Shown here: positions 7,801-17,966 of the stretch, in pieces | How positions within the stretch are numbered: the stretch's first letter is position 1 | How the letters are laid out: each line of letters starts with the position of its first letter | Source: Candidatus Tanganyikabacteria bacterium | GTDB taxonomy: Bacteria; Cyanobacteriota; Sericytochromatia; S15B-MN24; VGJW01 | Direction: 5' to 3' | DNA: 35,524 nucleotides | Assembly: GCA_016867265.1 (NCBI GenBank) | Contig: VGJW01000010.1 | Span: 1 to 35,524, forward strand | Translations under genes and position numbers: made by a program | The notes under the pieces: generated by a model | The model's database searches: none | Seen by the model: the letters and a program-made list of their open reading frames with translations, nothing else | Told to the model about the DNA's origin: nothing

Positions 7801-8625
7801 ATGAAGCCCATCCGCTCTGCCGCCCTGACCGGTGCCCTCGTGGCGACCACGGGCCTGCTGGGCTGCGGGACCACCCCGAACGGGGCGGTGACCGCTACCG
7901 CCGCGAACGGTGTCTCGGCCCAGTCCTCCGCCGTCCTTCGCCAGGGCTTCGAGGATGTCCACAAGGCCATCTTCGGCGTCATCGACAGCAACACCGACGG
8001 CAACATCGACGAGTACGAGGCCGGTCCGTTCTTCAACCTGCGGACCGAGTTCCCCCGCGCCGACAAGTCCAAGGCCGGCATCATCAACTACAACGAGTTC
8101 ATGAGCTACGCCACCAAAGGCGGCTTCCTGGGCTCGGCCGACACGCCCGAGCGCTTCCTCGACCGCGAGCGCCGCAACCTGGACCGCGCCTTCAAGTCTC
8201 TCGACGTCGCCCCCAAGAAAGGCTGGTTCGAGTACGGCGACGGTTACCTGTCCTCGACCGAGGTCTCCCGCAAGGCCGTCACGAACCTCGGCCTCGCCTA
8301 CAGCTACCCCAAGCTGCATCTCGAGGTACGGGTCAAGGGCTTCCGTCGCGCCGACTTCCTGGGCGCGGACAAGACGGGCGACAAGCGCCTGTCGCAGGGT
8401 GAGTTCGAGGACCTCTACATCAAGGCGGTCGTCGACCTGATCGGCAAGTTGGCCAAGAAGCCGGGCGGCAGCCCCGCCCCGATGCCCAGCGACCCTGGCA
8501 CGGCCCCGGCCGACCCCGGCGCCGGCGCCCCCCCTGCCCAGCCGGCACCCCCGGCCGCGCCGCCCACCCCCGGCATCAAGGTCGTCGACAGCGACAGCTG
8601 GGCCACCTGGAGCGACCTGCTGTAA
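7801..8625 (+). CDS. EF-hand lipoprotein
   Basis: A 274-residue predicted lipoprotein. The signal peptide ends in a lipobox GLLGC with Cys22. Three EF-hand-like loops are visible: 62-73 (DSNTDGNIDEYE, canonical), 88-99 (starting DKSKAGII, degenerate at position 5) and 190-201 (DKTGDKRLSQGE). The C-terminal third (about 220-260) is a Pro/Ala linker, followed by a short end (VVDSDSWATWSDLL). It is likely an envelope-anchored calcium-binding protein with no enzymatic domain. The ATG follows a strong GGGGGAGGAG site. It is monocistronic by layout, facing the convergent gmk gene. A function beyond Ca2+ binding cannot be assigned. Confidence 0.85.
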   Translation: MKPIRSAALTGALVATTGLLGCGTTPNGAVTATAANGVSAQSSAVLRQGFEDVHKAIFGVIDSNTDGNIDEYEAGPFFNLRTEFPRADKSKAGIINYNEFMSYATKGGFLGSADTPERFLDRERRNLDRAFKSLDVAPKKGWFEYGDGYLSSTEVSRKAVTNLGLAYSYPKLHLEVRVKGFRRADFLGADKTGDKRLSQGEFEDLYIKAVVDLIGKLAKKPGGSPAPMPSDPGTAPADPGAGAPPAQPAPPAAPPTPGIKVVDSDSWATWSDLL

Positions 8626-8647
8626 CGGCAGCTCACCCCTCGGCAAC

Positions 8648-8677
8648 GCCGGGTCCGCCTTCAACGGTGGGCCCGGC
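8648..8677. terminator. GC-rich hairpin between convergent genes
   Basis: GCCGGGTCC pairs with GGGCCCGGC (one G-T wobble) around a 12-base loop. It lies between the EF-hand gene end and gmk, overlapping the last codons of gmk. There is no T-run, so termination is plausible but not certain. Confidence 0.4.
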
Positions 8678-9236
8678 GCTCCTGCATGACGCGCTCGACG
8701 GCCACCCTCAAGGCTTCGGGCGCCAACGAGGGCAACAGGACATCCGCACAGGCACGGATGGCCTCCGCCTCATCCCGCGCCAAGGCCAGGCGTGTCCGGA
8801 TGTCAGCTTCGGCGTCCCCGCGACCCGTCAGCCGACGCCGAAGCTCTGCTTCCCCAGGACCCGCCAGCCCCAGCACGACCATCGGGCGACCGAGCCCCCC
8901 GCGCAGGTTGGCGACGCCCGGGGGGTCGACGACGACGATGACGGCCTCTCGGCCATCGCCCAAGGACGCCCAAGGCAGGCCATAGCGGTATCCGCCATAC
9001 CGGGTGTGCTCGACCAGTTCGCCAGCCGCCATCATGGCAGAGAAGGCTTCTTCGGAGCGGAAGCAGTAATCCAGTCCGTCTCGCTCGCCCTGCCGCGGCG
9101 GGCGCGTCGTGCACGTCACGGCCCTCACCAGACCTGGGCCCGAGCGCACCAGCGCCTCGACGAGCGTCGTCTTGCCGCTGCCCGACGGACCGACGACCAC
9201 CCACAGGGGATCGCCGGTGCCGTCGCCATAGGTCAA
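8661..9236 (-). CDS. gmk: Guanylate kinase
   Basis: About 191 residues. The P-loop GPSGSGKTTLVEAL is near the N-terminus. It is followed by the GMP-binding segment CTTRPPRQGERDGLDYCF, then EEAFSAMMAAGELVEHTRYGGYRYG, VDPPG and RRLTGRGDAEADIRTRL, in the order of guanylate kinases (ATP + GMP to ADP + GDP). The start is inferred as TTG at 9236, which overlaps the stop of the M16 peptidase as TTGA and gives a normal-length N-terminus. A GTG at 9269 is in frame but would overlap the upstream gene by 37 bases. With guaA and guaB in the same window, it completes the IMP-to-GDP route. The pairing with an M16 peptidase is unusual. Confidence 0.88.
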   Translation of the reverse strand: MTYGDGTGDPLWVVVGPSGSGKTTLVEALVRSGPGLVRAVTCTTRPPRQGERDGLDYCFRSEEAFSAMMAAGELVEHTRYGGYRYGLPWASLGDGREAVIVVVDPPGVANLRGGLGRPMVVLGLAGPGEAELRRRLTGRGDAEADIRTRLALARDEAEAIRACADVLLPSLAPEALRVAVERVMQERRAHR

Positions 9237-12133
9237 GGCGTCCCGCTCCGTTCGCCAGCTGGCACCCACGGACCGGACACCACCGTCCGCAGGTCATCCT
9301 TCCGGATGCGTCCCCTGAACAAGGCAATGACTCCGTCCCGGTTGACGTCGCCCATCATCCGGGCGTACTCCTCCCAGCGCGCCTTGAGGCCGCGAGGGCC
9401 ATCTGCTTCACGAACGTCGAAGTGATCCATCAGCTCGGTGGCATAGCCCGCCACGCCGCCCATCGACGACAGCGAGACCGCCAAGTCACCAACCAAGGCG
9501 TTGCGCGCGTCCGCGATATCCTCGGGCGTGATGCCGTTCGGATTGCGGGTGTCGGCGGCCACGAAACCGTCGAGCACCTTGCGGAACTCCTCGATTGCCG
9601 TGTCGACGTTGTCGCGGTTGACCGTGATGCCCGTGGTCCAGACGCCATCGCGTCCCTGGACGCCACGGGCAGGCGAGAACCCGGACGTGACGCCATAGGT
9701 CAGGCCCAGCTGGTCCCGCAGACGCAGACCCAGGCGACCCGTCAGCGTCGAGCCCCCCAGCAGATGGTTCATCACGCGCATGGCGTACCAGCTGCGTTCG
9801 CTGCGCTTGAGCGCCAGGCGACAGCCGATGCGGACCTCGACGTTGGCGGCCTCGCCGACGAAGTCGGACGCAATGCCCCGGGCCTGGGTCGGCGGCGCCT
9901 TGAAGGCCGGCAAGAGAGAGGGCTCGCTGTCCGCGGCATTCGCGGGCAGGCGGTTAAGCATCTCGTTGCTGGCCAAGTCGAAGTTCGGCAGGCCACGACG
10001 CCAGCCGGCCGTCGCGTTCTCGACGAATGCGAAGACCTCATCGGCCGCGACGTCGCCGACAACGACCATCCGGGTGGCATCCGGGCCATAGAAGGCCTCG
10101 TGGAAGCGCTTGAGGTCCGCGCTGGTCAACGCTCCGAGGCTGGCGATCTGCGCATCGGGATCTGCGGGATGGTAGGGGTGCTGCTCCGAAAAGAGCTGCT
10201 GCCGCAACAGGCGCGCAGCCCTGACGCCCGGCTGATCCTCTCCCTCGCGGATGCGGGCGATCTGCTGATCGCGCAGCAACTTGAGCTCAGCCTCGGGGAA
10301 TGCAGGCTGCGCAAGCATCTCGAGGGTGGCCCCGAGCAGCAGTCCGGCATCCTTCTTGACGGCACGCCCCCGGAAGCCCGTCGTCTCGTCACCGGTCGAG
10401 AACGTGACCGACGCGCCAACGCTGTCGAGGTCCCGGGCCAGCGTCAGACGGTCACGCTTCTGCGTGCCCCGCTCGAGCATCGAGGCCGTGATGGCCGCCA
10501 GGCCCGCGCGATTCCTCGGCTCTTGGCTTCCGACGGGCAGCCGGTCCAGCAGGCTGCCCGCCTGAACCCAGCCCTGCACCGAGACCGTCGGCGCACGCGG
10601 GCGCTCGAGCACGGACACGACGAGGCCGTTCTCGAGCTGCCGGACCTTCCAGTCGGGGGCCGGCCGCGACATGGGCGCCTTGCTTTCCCAAGCCTGCAGC
10701 GGCATGCGCTCGACGGTCTCGCGAGACGCCGTGGCCTTGCCCTTGCCGCTATCCGGACGCTTGATCCGGGGGCCGTCCTTGGTCGCCACGTAGCGGCCGA
10801 CGGTGCGCGAGAGGGGATCCAGGAACTCGATCGCCGCTACCTTGACGGCTTCGGGTTCGACGGCTGCCATCTGCTCCTGCAGGCTGAAGAACCGCTTCCA
10901 GTCACCCAGAATCCACCACTGGCCCAAGGCCGAGGCGAAGCCCGAGGTACTTTCGACGCGATAGGCCGAGGCGGCAGCAGCCTGGTTCTTGGCCGCCGCG
11001 ACCTCGGCAGGCGTGACGCCCTCGGCCCGGACACGCTCGATCTCCTCGGTGATGGCCTCCTCGACCTTGGCGTGCTGGCCGCCCTGAGGCAGGGTCGCTT
11101 CGATCCAGAAGAGGCCGGCGTCCCGCAACTGCTCGGCATCGACGGAGACATCCGTGGCGAGGCCGGAGTCGACCAGGCGACGCACGAGACGGCTGTTCGA
11201 TCCGCCGCCCAGGACCGACTCGAGGATGGCAATCTGGGGGGTCTTGGGCGACAGCGCGCCCGGAAGCTTGTAGGCCATCGAGACCAGGTTGGTTTCGCCA
11301 CGACGACGCAGCTCGATCCGGCGCTCGCCGGACTGGGTCTCTTCCTCGGTGTAGGGCTCGGCCACGTTCGGCCCCTTGGGAATGCCCCCGAAGGCCTGCT
11401 GGATGCGCCGCACGGCGTCGTTGCGATCAAAGTCGCCGACCAGCACCGCGACGGCATTGTTGGGGTGGTAGTAGCTGTCGTAGAACTTCTTGAGCTTGTC
11501 GGTAGAAACCCCCTCGACGTCGCTGCGGTACCCGATGATCGGGTGGCCGTAGGGATGCGACAGGAAGGCCACGTCGCGGACGGATTGATAGAGGATGCGG
11601 CTGGGTTCGTTCTCGCCCCGCTCGAGCTCGTTGCGCACGACCGTCATCTCGGGACGGCGTTCGGCATCCAGGATCAAGGCATCCCGCATCCGGTCGGCCT
11701 CGATGGCCAGGCCCATGTCGAGCCGGTCGCTGGCATAGGTCTCGAAATAGTTGGTGAAGTCGTAGCTGGTGCTGGCATTGAAGCGGGCACCATTGCGGCC
11801 GAGCACCTGGGCAATCTGGCCCTTGCGGAAGGACTTGGTCCCCTTGAAGAGCATGTGCTCGAGCAGGTGGGCGCTGCCCGTGATCCCGGCGCCTTCGTTC
11901 CGGCTGCCCACGCGGTACCACACCATCCACGTGACGACGGGCGCGGCCCGGTCGGGCTTCAGCAGCACCGTAAGGCCATTCGGAAGCTTGAGTTCCTCGA
12001 CCTGGGCCGCGTCGGAGGCCACAAACATCGGCGGCTGGGCCTCGATGGCCGCCTCGGGAGGCTTCGCGGCTTGGCCGCAGCCCACCACCAAGGACACGGC
12101 AAGCGCCAGAGCCAGACGGATGGAACGATGCAT
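9233..12133 (-). CDS. Two-lobed M16 zinc metallopeptidase lipoprotein
   Basis: A 966-residue predicted lipoprotein (lipobox VVGC, Cys19) with two fused M16 halves. The N-terminal half has the inverted zinc motif HLLEH at 89-93 and Glu169 in VVRNELE, exactly 76 residues after the second His, so it should be active. The second half begins near residue 490 (VRQLENGLVVSVLERPRAPTVSVQGWV), lacks HXXEH and is the structural lobe (LTGRLGLRLRDQLGLTYGV). Such pitrilysin-like proteins degrade peptides in the periplasm. The start ATG at 12133 follows GGAGATAA; the frame is open further upstream but without protein features. It is coupled to gmk by TTGA and divergent from the gene at 12321. Confidence 0.9.
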   Translation of the reverse strand: MHRSIRLALALAVSLVVGCGQAAKPPEAAIEAQPPMFVASDAAQVEELKLPNGLTVLLKPDRAAPVVTWMVWYRVGSRNEGAGITGSAHLLEHMLFKGTKSFRKGQIAQVLGRNGARFNASTSYDFTNYFETYASDRLDMGLAIEADRMRDALILDAERRPEMTVVRNELERGENEPSRILYQSVRDVAFLSHPYGHPIIGYRSDVEGVSTDKLKKFYDSYYHPNNAVAVLVGDFDRNDAVRRIQQAFGGIPKGPNVAEPYTEEETQSGERRIELRRRGETNLVSMAYKLPGALSPKTPQIAILESVLGGGSNSRLVRRLVDSGLATDVSVDAEQLRDAGLFWIEATLPQGGQHAKVEEAITEEIERVRAEGVTPAEVAAAKNQAAAASAYRVESTSGFASALGQWWILGDWKRFFSLQEQMAAVEPEAVKVAAIEFLDPLSRTVGRYVATKDGPRIKRPDSGKGKATASRETVERMPLQAWESKAPMSRPAPDWKVRQLENGLVVSVLERPRAPTVSVQGWVQAGSLLDRLPVGSQEPRNRAGLAAITASMLERGTQKRDRLTLARDLDSVGASVTFSTGDETTGFRGRAVKKDAGLLLGATLEMLAQPAFPEAELKLLRDQQIARIREGEDQPGVRAARLLRQQLFSEQHPYHPADPDAQIASLGALTSADLKRFHEAFYGPDATRMVVVGDVAADEVFAFVENATAGWRRGLPNFDLASNEMLNRLPANAADSEPSLLPAFKAPPTQARGIASDFVGEAANVEVRIGCRLALKRSERSWYAMRVMNHLLGGSTLTGRLGLRLRDQLGLTYGVTSGFSPARGVQGRDGVWTTGITVNRDNVDTAIEEFRKVLDGFVAADTRNPNGITPEDIADARNALVGDLAVSLSSMGGVAGYATELMDHFDVREADGPRGLKARWEEYARMMGDVNRDGVIALFRGRIRKDDLRTVVSGPWVPAGERSGTP

Positions 12134-12320
12134 GCGAGTTATCTCCGGCGGGCCGCCTCCGAGCGGCGACATCCGAAGCATCATGCCCGGAATCTGCCTC
12201 CCCTCACGAACCCTCTGGATTTCCACCAAAGAGAACGCTTCTCCACCGTGCGAAGCTGTCATACACTTAGTTACTCCCCATGGTGAATAACTCTTTGTCA
12301 TCAAGGAGTTTATATGCTCC

Positions 12321-13421
12321 ATGGAGAAGCGGAGAACAGATGCTCCGCAGCCATCGGCCGGTGCCGGCAGCCCCAAGCAGACAGGACAAGCTTGGGTCCC
12401 ATGGGGTACAAGCCGTTGCATGTCCCCCTCCGAGAGGTCGCTGAGCCTCGGTACGCGCATCGGCATGGCCGCGGCCTTCCTCAAGGCAGCCGGGAGCCGG
12501 TTCGTCGAGGAGCTGGCCCAACCCCAGCGGAGCCGCGGTGATGTCCCGCCACCCGGCACGGTGCGGATCTGGGCACGCGAGACGACGTTCCACCTCGAGC
12601 CTCATGTCGCCCTGCACCTCGAGGACCTGGTCGCGGACCTGGTGGCCCATGACGCCAGCCGGGCCCTGCGTCCGGGGGACCGGGACAGCTATATGTTCCG
12701 CATCCTGTCCGGCCGCATCCGATTGGCAGCACCCACGGTAGAGTGCCTGGTCGCACGGATGCTCGACAAACTGGAGCCGAAGCCGCTCGACGAGGTCTCG
12801 GTCCAGGTCGAAGGCCGGGGGCTCAGGCTCACAGGAGCGGTCCGGCTGGGGCCCTTGCGGGCGCCCGTCCTGCTGGCGGGCCCGCTCGACCTGGACCCCG
12901 ACGGCCGGATCGCCTTCGTCATCCGACGGCTCGAGGTCAGCGGCCTGCGCGTCGGCGGCCTCTTCGACCTGCTGTCCGGCGGCCTCGACCGATGGCTCAG
13001 GCTGCCTCCCGGTGGCCCCGTCTCGGCGGAGGGCCAACGCATTCTGCTGGATCCTGCCGGTATCGTGCCTTCGCCGCGAAGCGAAGGCCGGGTCTGCGGC
13101 CTCGAACTCGGCGACGGCGAGATGGTGCTGACCTATGCCGGAGAGGCACCGCCCCTGCCGCCCTCGCTGGCTGGCGATGACACCCCGGCAGCGTGGTTGC
13201 ACGCACTCGGCCACGACATGCACGTCGGCCGGATGCAGATGCATGACACCCACTGCCACGTCGTGCCGCTGGCCCCTGACGCGGCGTGGTTGGACCTTTC
13301 GCTCGACGTACTCGACGAACAGCTGCAGGCGGGCCGCAGCCGCGTGGTGCGCCGGGGAGAGCTGCTCGTCAACCTGCCCGGCCTCGACGAGTTGGCCGAG
13401 GCCGAGACAAGACAACATTAA
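12321..13421 (+). CDS. DUF2993/LmeA-like lipid-binding family protein (tentative)
   Basis: A 366-residue protein. The N-terminal 95 residues are low in recognisable features. About 100-260 resemble the repeating strand pattern of DUF2993/LmeA-like proteins (VSVQVEGRGLRLTGAVRLGP, then VLLAGPLDLDPDG, VSGLRVGG, QRILLDPAGIVP). The C-terminal 80 residues repeat a similar beta pattern. There is no clear signal peptide or membrane segment. AAGGAG at 12303-12308 is 12 bases before this ATG, a long spacer; an out-of-frame ATG at 12314 is nearer, so the true start may be downstream, for example at MSPSERSL. Family members bind lipids or act in envelope biogenesis. The assignment is weak. Confidence 0.6.
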   Translation: MEKRRTDAPQPSAGAGSPKQTGQAWVPWGTSRCMSPSERSLSLGTRIGMAAAFLKAAGSRFVEELAQPQRSRGDVPPPGTVRIWARETTFHLEPHVALHLEDLVADLVAHDASRALRPGDRDSYMFRILSGRIRLAAPTVECLVARMLDKLEPKPLDEVSVQVEGRGLRLTGAVRLGPLRAPVLLAGPLDLDPDGRIAFVIRRLEVSGLRVGGLFDLLSGGLDRWLRLPPGGPVSAEGQRILLDPAGIVPSPRSEGRVCGLELGDGEMVLTYAGEAPPLPPSLAGDDTPAAWLHALGHDMHVGRMQMHDTHCHVVPLAPDAAWLDLSLDVLDEQLQAGRSRVVRRGELLVNLPGLDELAEAETRQH

Positions 13422-13518
13422 TCCAAGCTTGGGCGTGGCTTAGCAGCCTTGGCGCATCCCCTCCCGTTCAGCAGCCGACAAGTCAGCAGGACCATCGGCC
13501 CACGCACCGGAGAAACGC

Positions 13519-14946
<1,428 letters not shown>

Positions 14947-14960
14947 CGCCCCCCGCTCGC

Positions 14961-14995
14961 AAGGACCCGCGCCAGACAACGGACGGGTCCTTCTT
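14961..14995 (+). terminator. Terminator after the subtilisin gene
   Basis: Stem AAGGACCCG with CGGGTCCTT around a 14-base loop, followed by CTT. It begins 14 bases after the protease stop and lies just before the deacetylase start. Confidence 0.7.
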
Positions 14996-15011
14996 GCTAC
15001 GATGGCACCCT

Positions 15012-15683
15012 ATGGAAACCCTCGTCGCCAATCCCTACCACGGCGTGCCCCGCCTGCCCGACCTGCCGATCGCCACGCACCTCGAGACCGATGCCCGGGA
15101 ATTGGTCCTGACGTTTGACGATGGCCCCCATCCCGACTGGTCCGGCCCCATTCTGGACGTCCTGGCCCGGAAGCAGGTGCCGGCCACGTTCTTCCTGGTG
15201 GGTCACAACGCCCGCAACCATCCGGACCTCGTCCGAAGGATGGCGGCAGAGGGACACGTTCTGGCGAATCATACGGACACCCACCCCAAGCTGCCGGAGA
15301 TCGCCGATGCCGCGGTAGATGACGAGATTGCCCGCTGCCAGGAGACGCTGGAGGCCCTGACGGGCCGGCGACCCAGCCTCTTCCGGCCGACCTACGGCCG
15401 CTACGACGCCCGGGTGGCAAGGGCGCTGGATCGGGAAGGCCTGACGGCCGTACAGTGGTCGATGATGACATGGGACTGGCTGGCTCCGACCGTTGCGGAG
15501 GCGCTGGCATGGCACGGAGCCCAGCTGGCACCCGGCGGCATCAGCCTGCTGCATGACGGCGCCAACATCCGGCGTGACAGTCGGGAAGCGACGCTCGCGA
15601 TGCTGCCCCACCTGATCGATCAGGCACGCGAGGCCGGCTACACGTGGGTGGCTCTCGACCAACGGGTCCACCAGCTGGCCTGA
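15012..15683 (+). CDS. Polysaccharide deacetylase (NodB homology, CE4)
   Basis: A 223-residue enzyme with the five NodB motifs in order: TFDDGPHPDWS (catalytic Asp and metal Asp), HTDTH (metal His pair), RPTYGRYD, a WDW segment, and LLHDG. The family removes N-acetyl groups from peptidoglycan, chitin-like or exopolysaccharide substrates using a divalent metal. There is no signal peptide, so a cytoplasmic or atypically exported enzyme is implied. ATG at 15012 is preferred over a TTG at 14994, which lies next to the terminator. It ends 21 bases from the convergent hydantoinase gene. Confidence 0.9.
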   Translation: METLVANPYHGVPRLPDLPIATHLETDARELVLTFDDGPHPDWSGPILDVLARKQVPATFFLVGHNARNHPDLVRRMAAEGHVLANHTDTHPKLPEIADAAVDDEIARCQETLEALTGRRPSLFRPTYGRYDARVARALDREGLTAVQWSMMTWDWLAPTVAEALAWHGAQLAPGGISLLHDGANIRRDSREATLAMLPHLIDQAREAGYTWVALDQRVHQLA

Positions 15684-15704
15684 TGCATCGAGGCCGGACC
15701 TGCG

Positions 15705-17966
15705 TCAGCGCAACGATCCCAGCAGCACCACCGGAGCATCCGAAGCCAGCCCCTCGAGCTCGGCCTGGCCCAGCGATACGACCTGTTCCGCGGACGACAA
15801 GCCCGAAAGATCCACGATTCGCCGGCCCACCAGCAGGAAGACGTCCGGGATCTCCTTGCCCCCGTCCCCGTAGCGGGCCCGGGTCTCGAGGAAGCGCTGC
15901 AGGGTGGCCGCCAGGTCGCCGTGTCGGGTCGTCTCCACGGCCCCATGATTGGTCTGCAGGCGGATGACACCCTCGCGATCGACGACACGCAAGCCCAGGC
16001 GCCGCTCACGCCACAGGCCCAACAGTCGAGATTCATCCCGCTGCGCACCCAGCACCTCGTGCGCCTCCGTCCCGGCAAGCTGGCGCACCTGTTCGGGCCC
16101 CACGCCCAGGGAGCGTGCGGCCAGGGCCAGCCGCTCCTCGGGCGCACGCTCCGCTTCGGAGAGGTCCCGCGTGCGCAGCTCGGTGGCACCCGTCGCGACC
16201 GCGCGCACCAGGTTTCGTTGCGTATCGACCTCGACCTGGACCTCGATGGTCCCGGGTGTCGCCCCCAGACGCTGCACGGCCTCCTCGGCCTCGCGCCGGA
16301 TACGCAGCAGGTCCTCGGGGCGCGGATCGAGCACGGTGCGCTCGATCGTCTCGCGGACGAGCGCGAGGGCCACGCCGATGGCCGAGATCACGTCGGCGTG
16401 GTCGGCGACGACATGAGGGAGGCCCAGGACCCTGGCAACATAAGGCACGATGGCCGAGGCACCGCCCCCGCCCCCGACCAGTGTCACGAGGCGGGCATCG
16501 AGCTTGTAGTCGGCCATCAGGCGACGGACCACCGGGACGACCATGTCCGCCGACAGGCGCTGGACCCGGTCGGCGACCTCGTCCGGCGACATGCCGAGGC
16601 CCTGCCCAAAGCGCAAGGCTGCCTGGCGAGCCTGATCGGCGGAACCCTCCGCGGCGTCGCCGGGCGCGACGAGCCCCAGCACATTGGCCGCGCAGGTGTT
16701 GGTGAAGGTATGCCCGACGAGGTCTCCCGTCCGCAGGGCCACGTAGTCGTCCGGATCCCCCGGCAGGGGCTGGTGGCGGACGACCTCGGCCATGCGCATG
16801 TCGGCCTTGGGGAACGCGGCATACGACAAGCCGGCGATGTGGGCGCTCCGCGGCCCCACCCGGACGATGCGGCCGCCCTGGACACGCACCATCGACCCGC
16901 CCGCGACACCCAGCGTCCGGACATCCAGGGTCCGCAGGTACAGTCGGTGGCCGCCCAGCTGGGCCGAGCGCACCTGCGCCTTCCCGTTGCGAATGACCGA
17001 GATGTCGGTGCTCGTGCCGCCTACCTCGAGGAAGATGCCGTCCGTCAGGCGCACATGCATCATGGCGGCCGCGACGCCGGCGGCCGGCCCCGACAGCATC
17101 GTCAGGATGGGGCGCTTGCGCATCTCGTCGACGGCCATGACGCCACCATCCGACCGCATGACCATCAGCGGCGCCGCAATCCCTGCCGCCCGCACGCTGG
17201 CCTCGGTCATGTCAGCCGTCTCGACCATCCGAGGCAACATGGCAGCATTCAGGACCGCCGTCCGCGTCCGGGCCCGAAGCCCGTAGCGCTGGGAAATCTC
17301 ATGACCCGCGCAGGCTTGGAGACCCTTGGCGCGCAGCAAGGCGACGACCTCCTGCTCGGTCGTCGTGTCATCGACACCAAAGGCAGCCGTCACCGCGAAC
17401 GCCCGGGCACCGGCGGCCTGCATGCGTTGCACGGCGAGGTCGACCTCACGGGCCACGAGGCCCCCCGTCAGATCGAGGAAAGCATGATGCGTCTCGAGGG
17501 CCTGGCCTTCGCCCAAAGGGACCCGACCCAGTCGGGTCGCCGCACGGGTCATGCCCCGGTCCAGGCCAGCAGCCATGGCGAGGATGCCGACGGGTGCCAC
17601 GTCGCCCTCGAGCAGGGCATTGGTCGCCTGGGTCGTGCTGTGGGCAATCAGGGCAATCTGCTCCGGGGCGATGCCACCCTCGTCCAGCAGGCGGCGCAGG
17701 GCCTCGACGATACCAGCGGCCACGCCTTCGGCGGCGCGGTGGGTCGTCGGCACCTTGCACGACGCCACGATGGCCAGCGTCTGGGCATCCAGCGCCACGG
17801 CATGGGTAAACGTGCCGCCCACGTCGATCCCGACGCGCACCTTGCGCGAGGCATCCAGCTTCGAGGTCAAGGGCTCGTCGGCAGCAGCGGGCGCCACCAG
17901 CTCTCCGGTTCCGGGACGAAAAAACAAGTCCTGCAGCTTGGCCAGCCAGCCAGGTCGTTCGCTCAT
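15705..17966 (-). CDS. Hydantoinase/oxoprolinase (HyuA-like) family protein
   Basis: A 753-residue ATP-dependent amidohydrolase-type protein. A short N-terminal extension (about 40 residues) precedes VRVGIDVGGTFTHAVALD, the actin-like phosphate motif of Hydant_A_N. It is followed by IALIAHSTTQATNALLEG, LMVMRSDGGVM, MLSGPAAGVAAAMM, FLEVGGTSTDISVI (second phosphate motif) and LVGGGGGASAIVPYVA. The family hydrolyses 5-membered cyclic amides such as 5-oxoproline or N-methylhydantoin, usually with a HyuB partner; none is visible next to it. The substrate is unknown. It starts with ATG overlapping the permease stop as ATGA, so enzyme and transporter are coupled. It is the last gene of the long hem operon. 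Confidence 0.88.
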   Translation of the reverse strand: MSERPGWLAKLQDLFFRPGTGELVAPAAADEPLTSKLDASRKVRVGIDVGGTFTHAVALDAQTLAIVASCKVPTTHRAAEGVAAGIVEALRRLLDEGGIAPEQIALIAHSTTQATNALLEGDVAPVGILAMAAGLDRGMTRAATRLGRVPLGEGQALETHHAFLDLTGGLVAREVDLAVQRMQAAGARAFAVTAAFGVDDTTTEQEVVALLRAKGLQACAGHEISQRYGLRARTRTAVLNAAMLPRMVETADMTEASVRAAGIAAPLMVMRSDGGVMAVDEMRKRPILTMLSGPAAGVAAAMMHVRLTDGIFLEVGGTSTDISVIRNGKAQVRSAQLGGHRLYLRTLDVRTLGVAGGSMVRVQGGRIVRVGPRSAHIAGLSYAAFPKADMRMAEVVRHQPLPGDPDDYVALRTGDLVGHTFTNTCAANVLGLVAPGDAAEGSADQARQAALRFGQGLGMSPDEVADRVQRLSADMVVPVVRRLMADYKLDARLVTLVGGGGGASAIVPYVARVLGLPHVVADHADVISAIGVALALVRETIERTVLDPRPEDLLRIRREAEEAVQRLGATPGTIEVQVEVDTQRNLVRAVATGATELRTRDLSEAERAPEERLALAARSLGVGPEQVRQLAGTEAHEVLGAQRDESRLLGLWRERRLGLRVVDREGVIRLQTNHGAVETTRHGDLAATLQRFLETRARYGDGGKEIPDVFLLVGRRIVDLSGLSSAEQVVSLGQAELEGLASDAPVVLLGSLR

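Noticed and set aside
9422-12286. 954-residue open frame opposite the M16 peptidase
   Set aside because: It mirrors the codon pattern of the minus-strand peptidase in high-GC DNA and shows no domain; the M16 frame has the full zinc motif and spacing.
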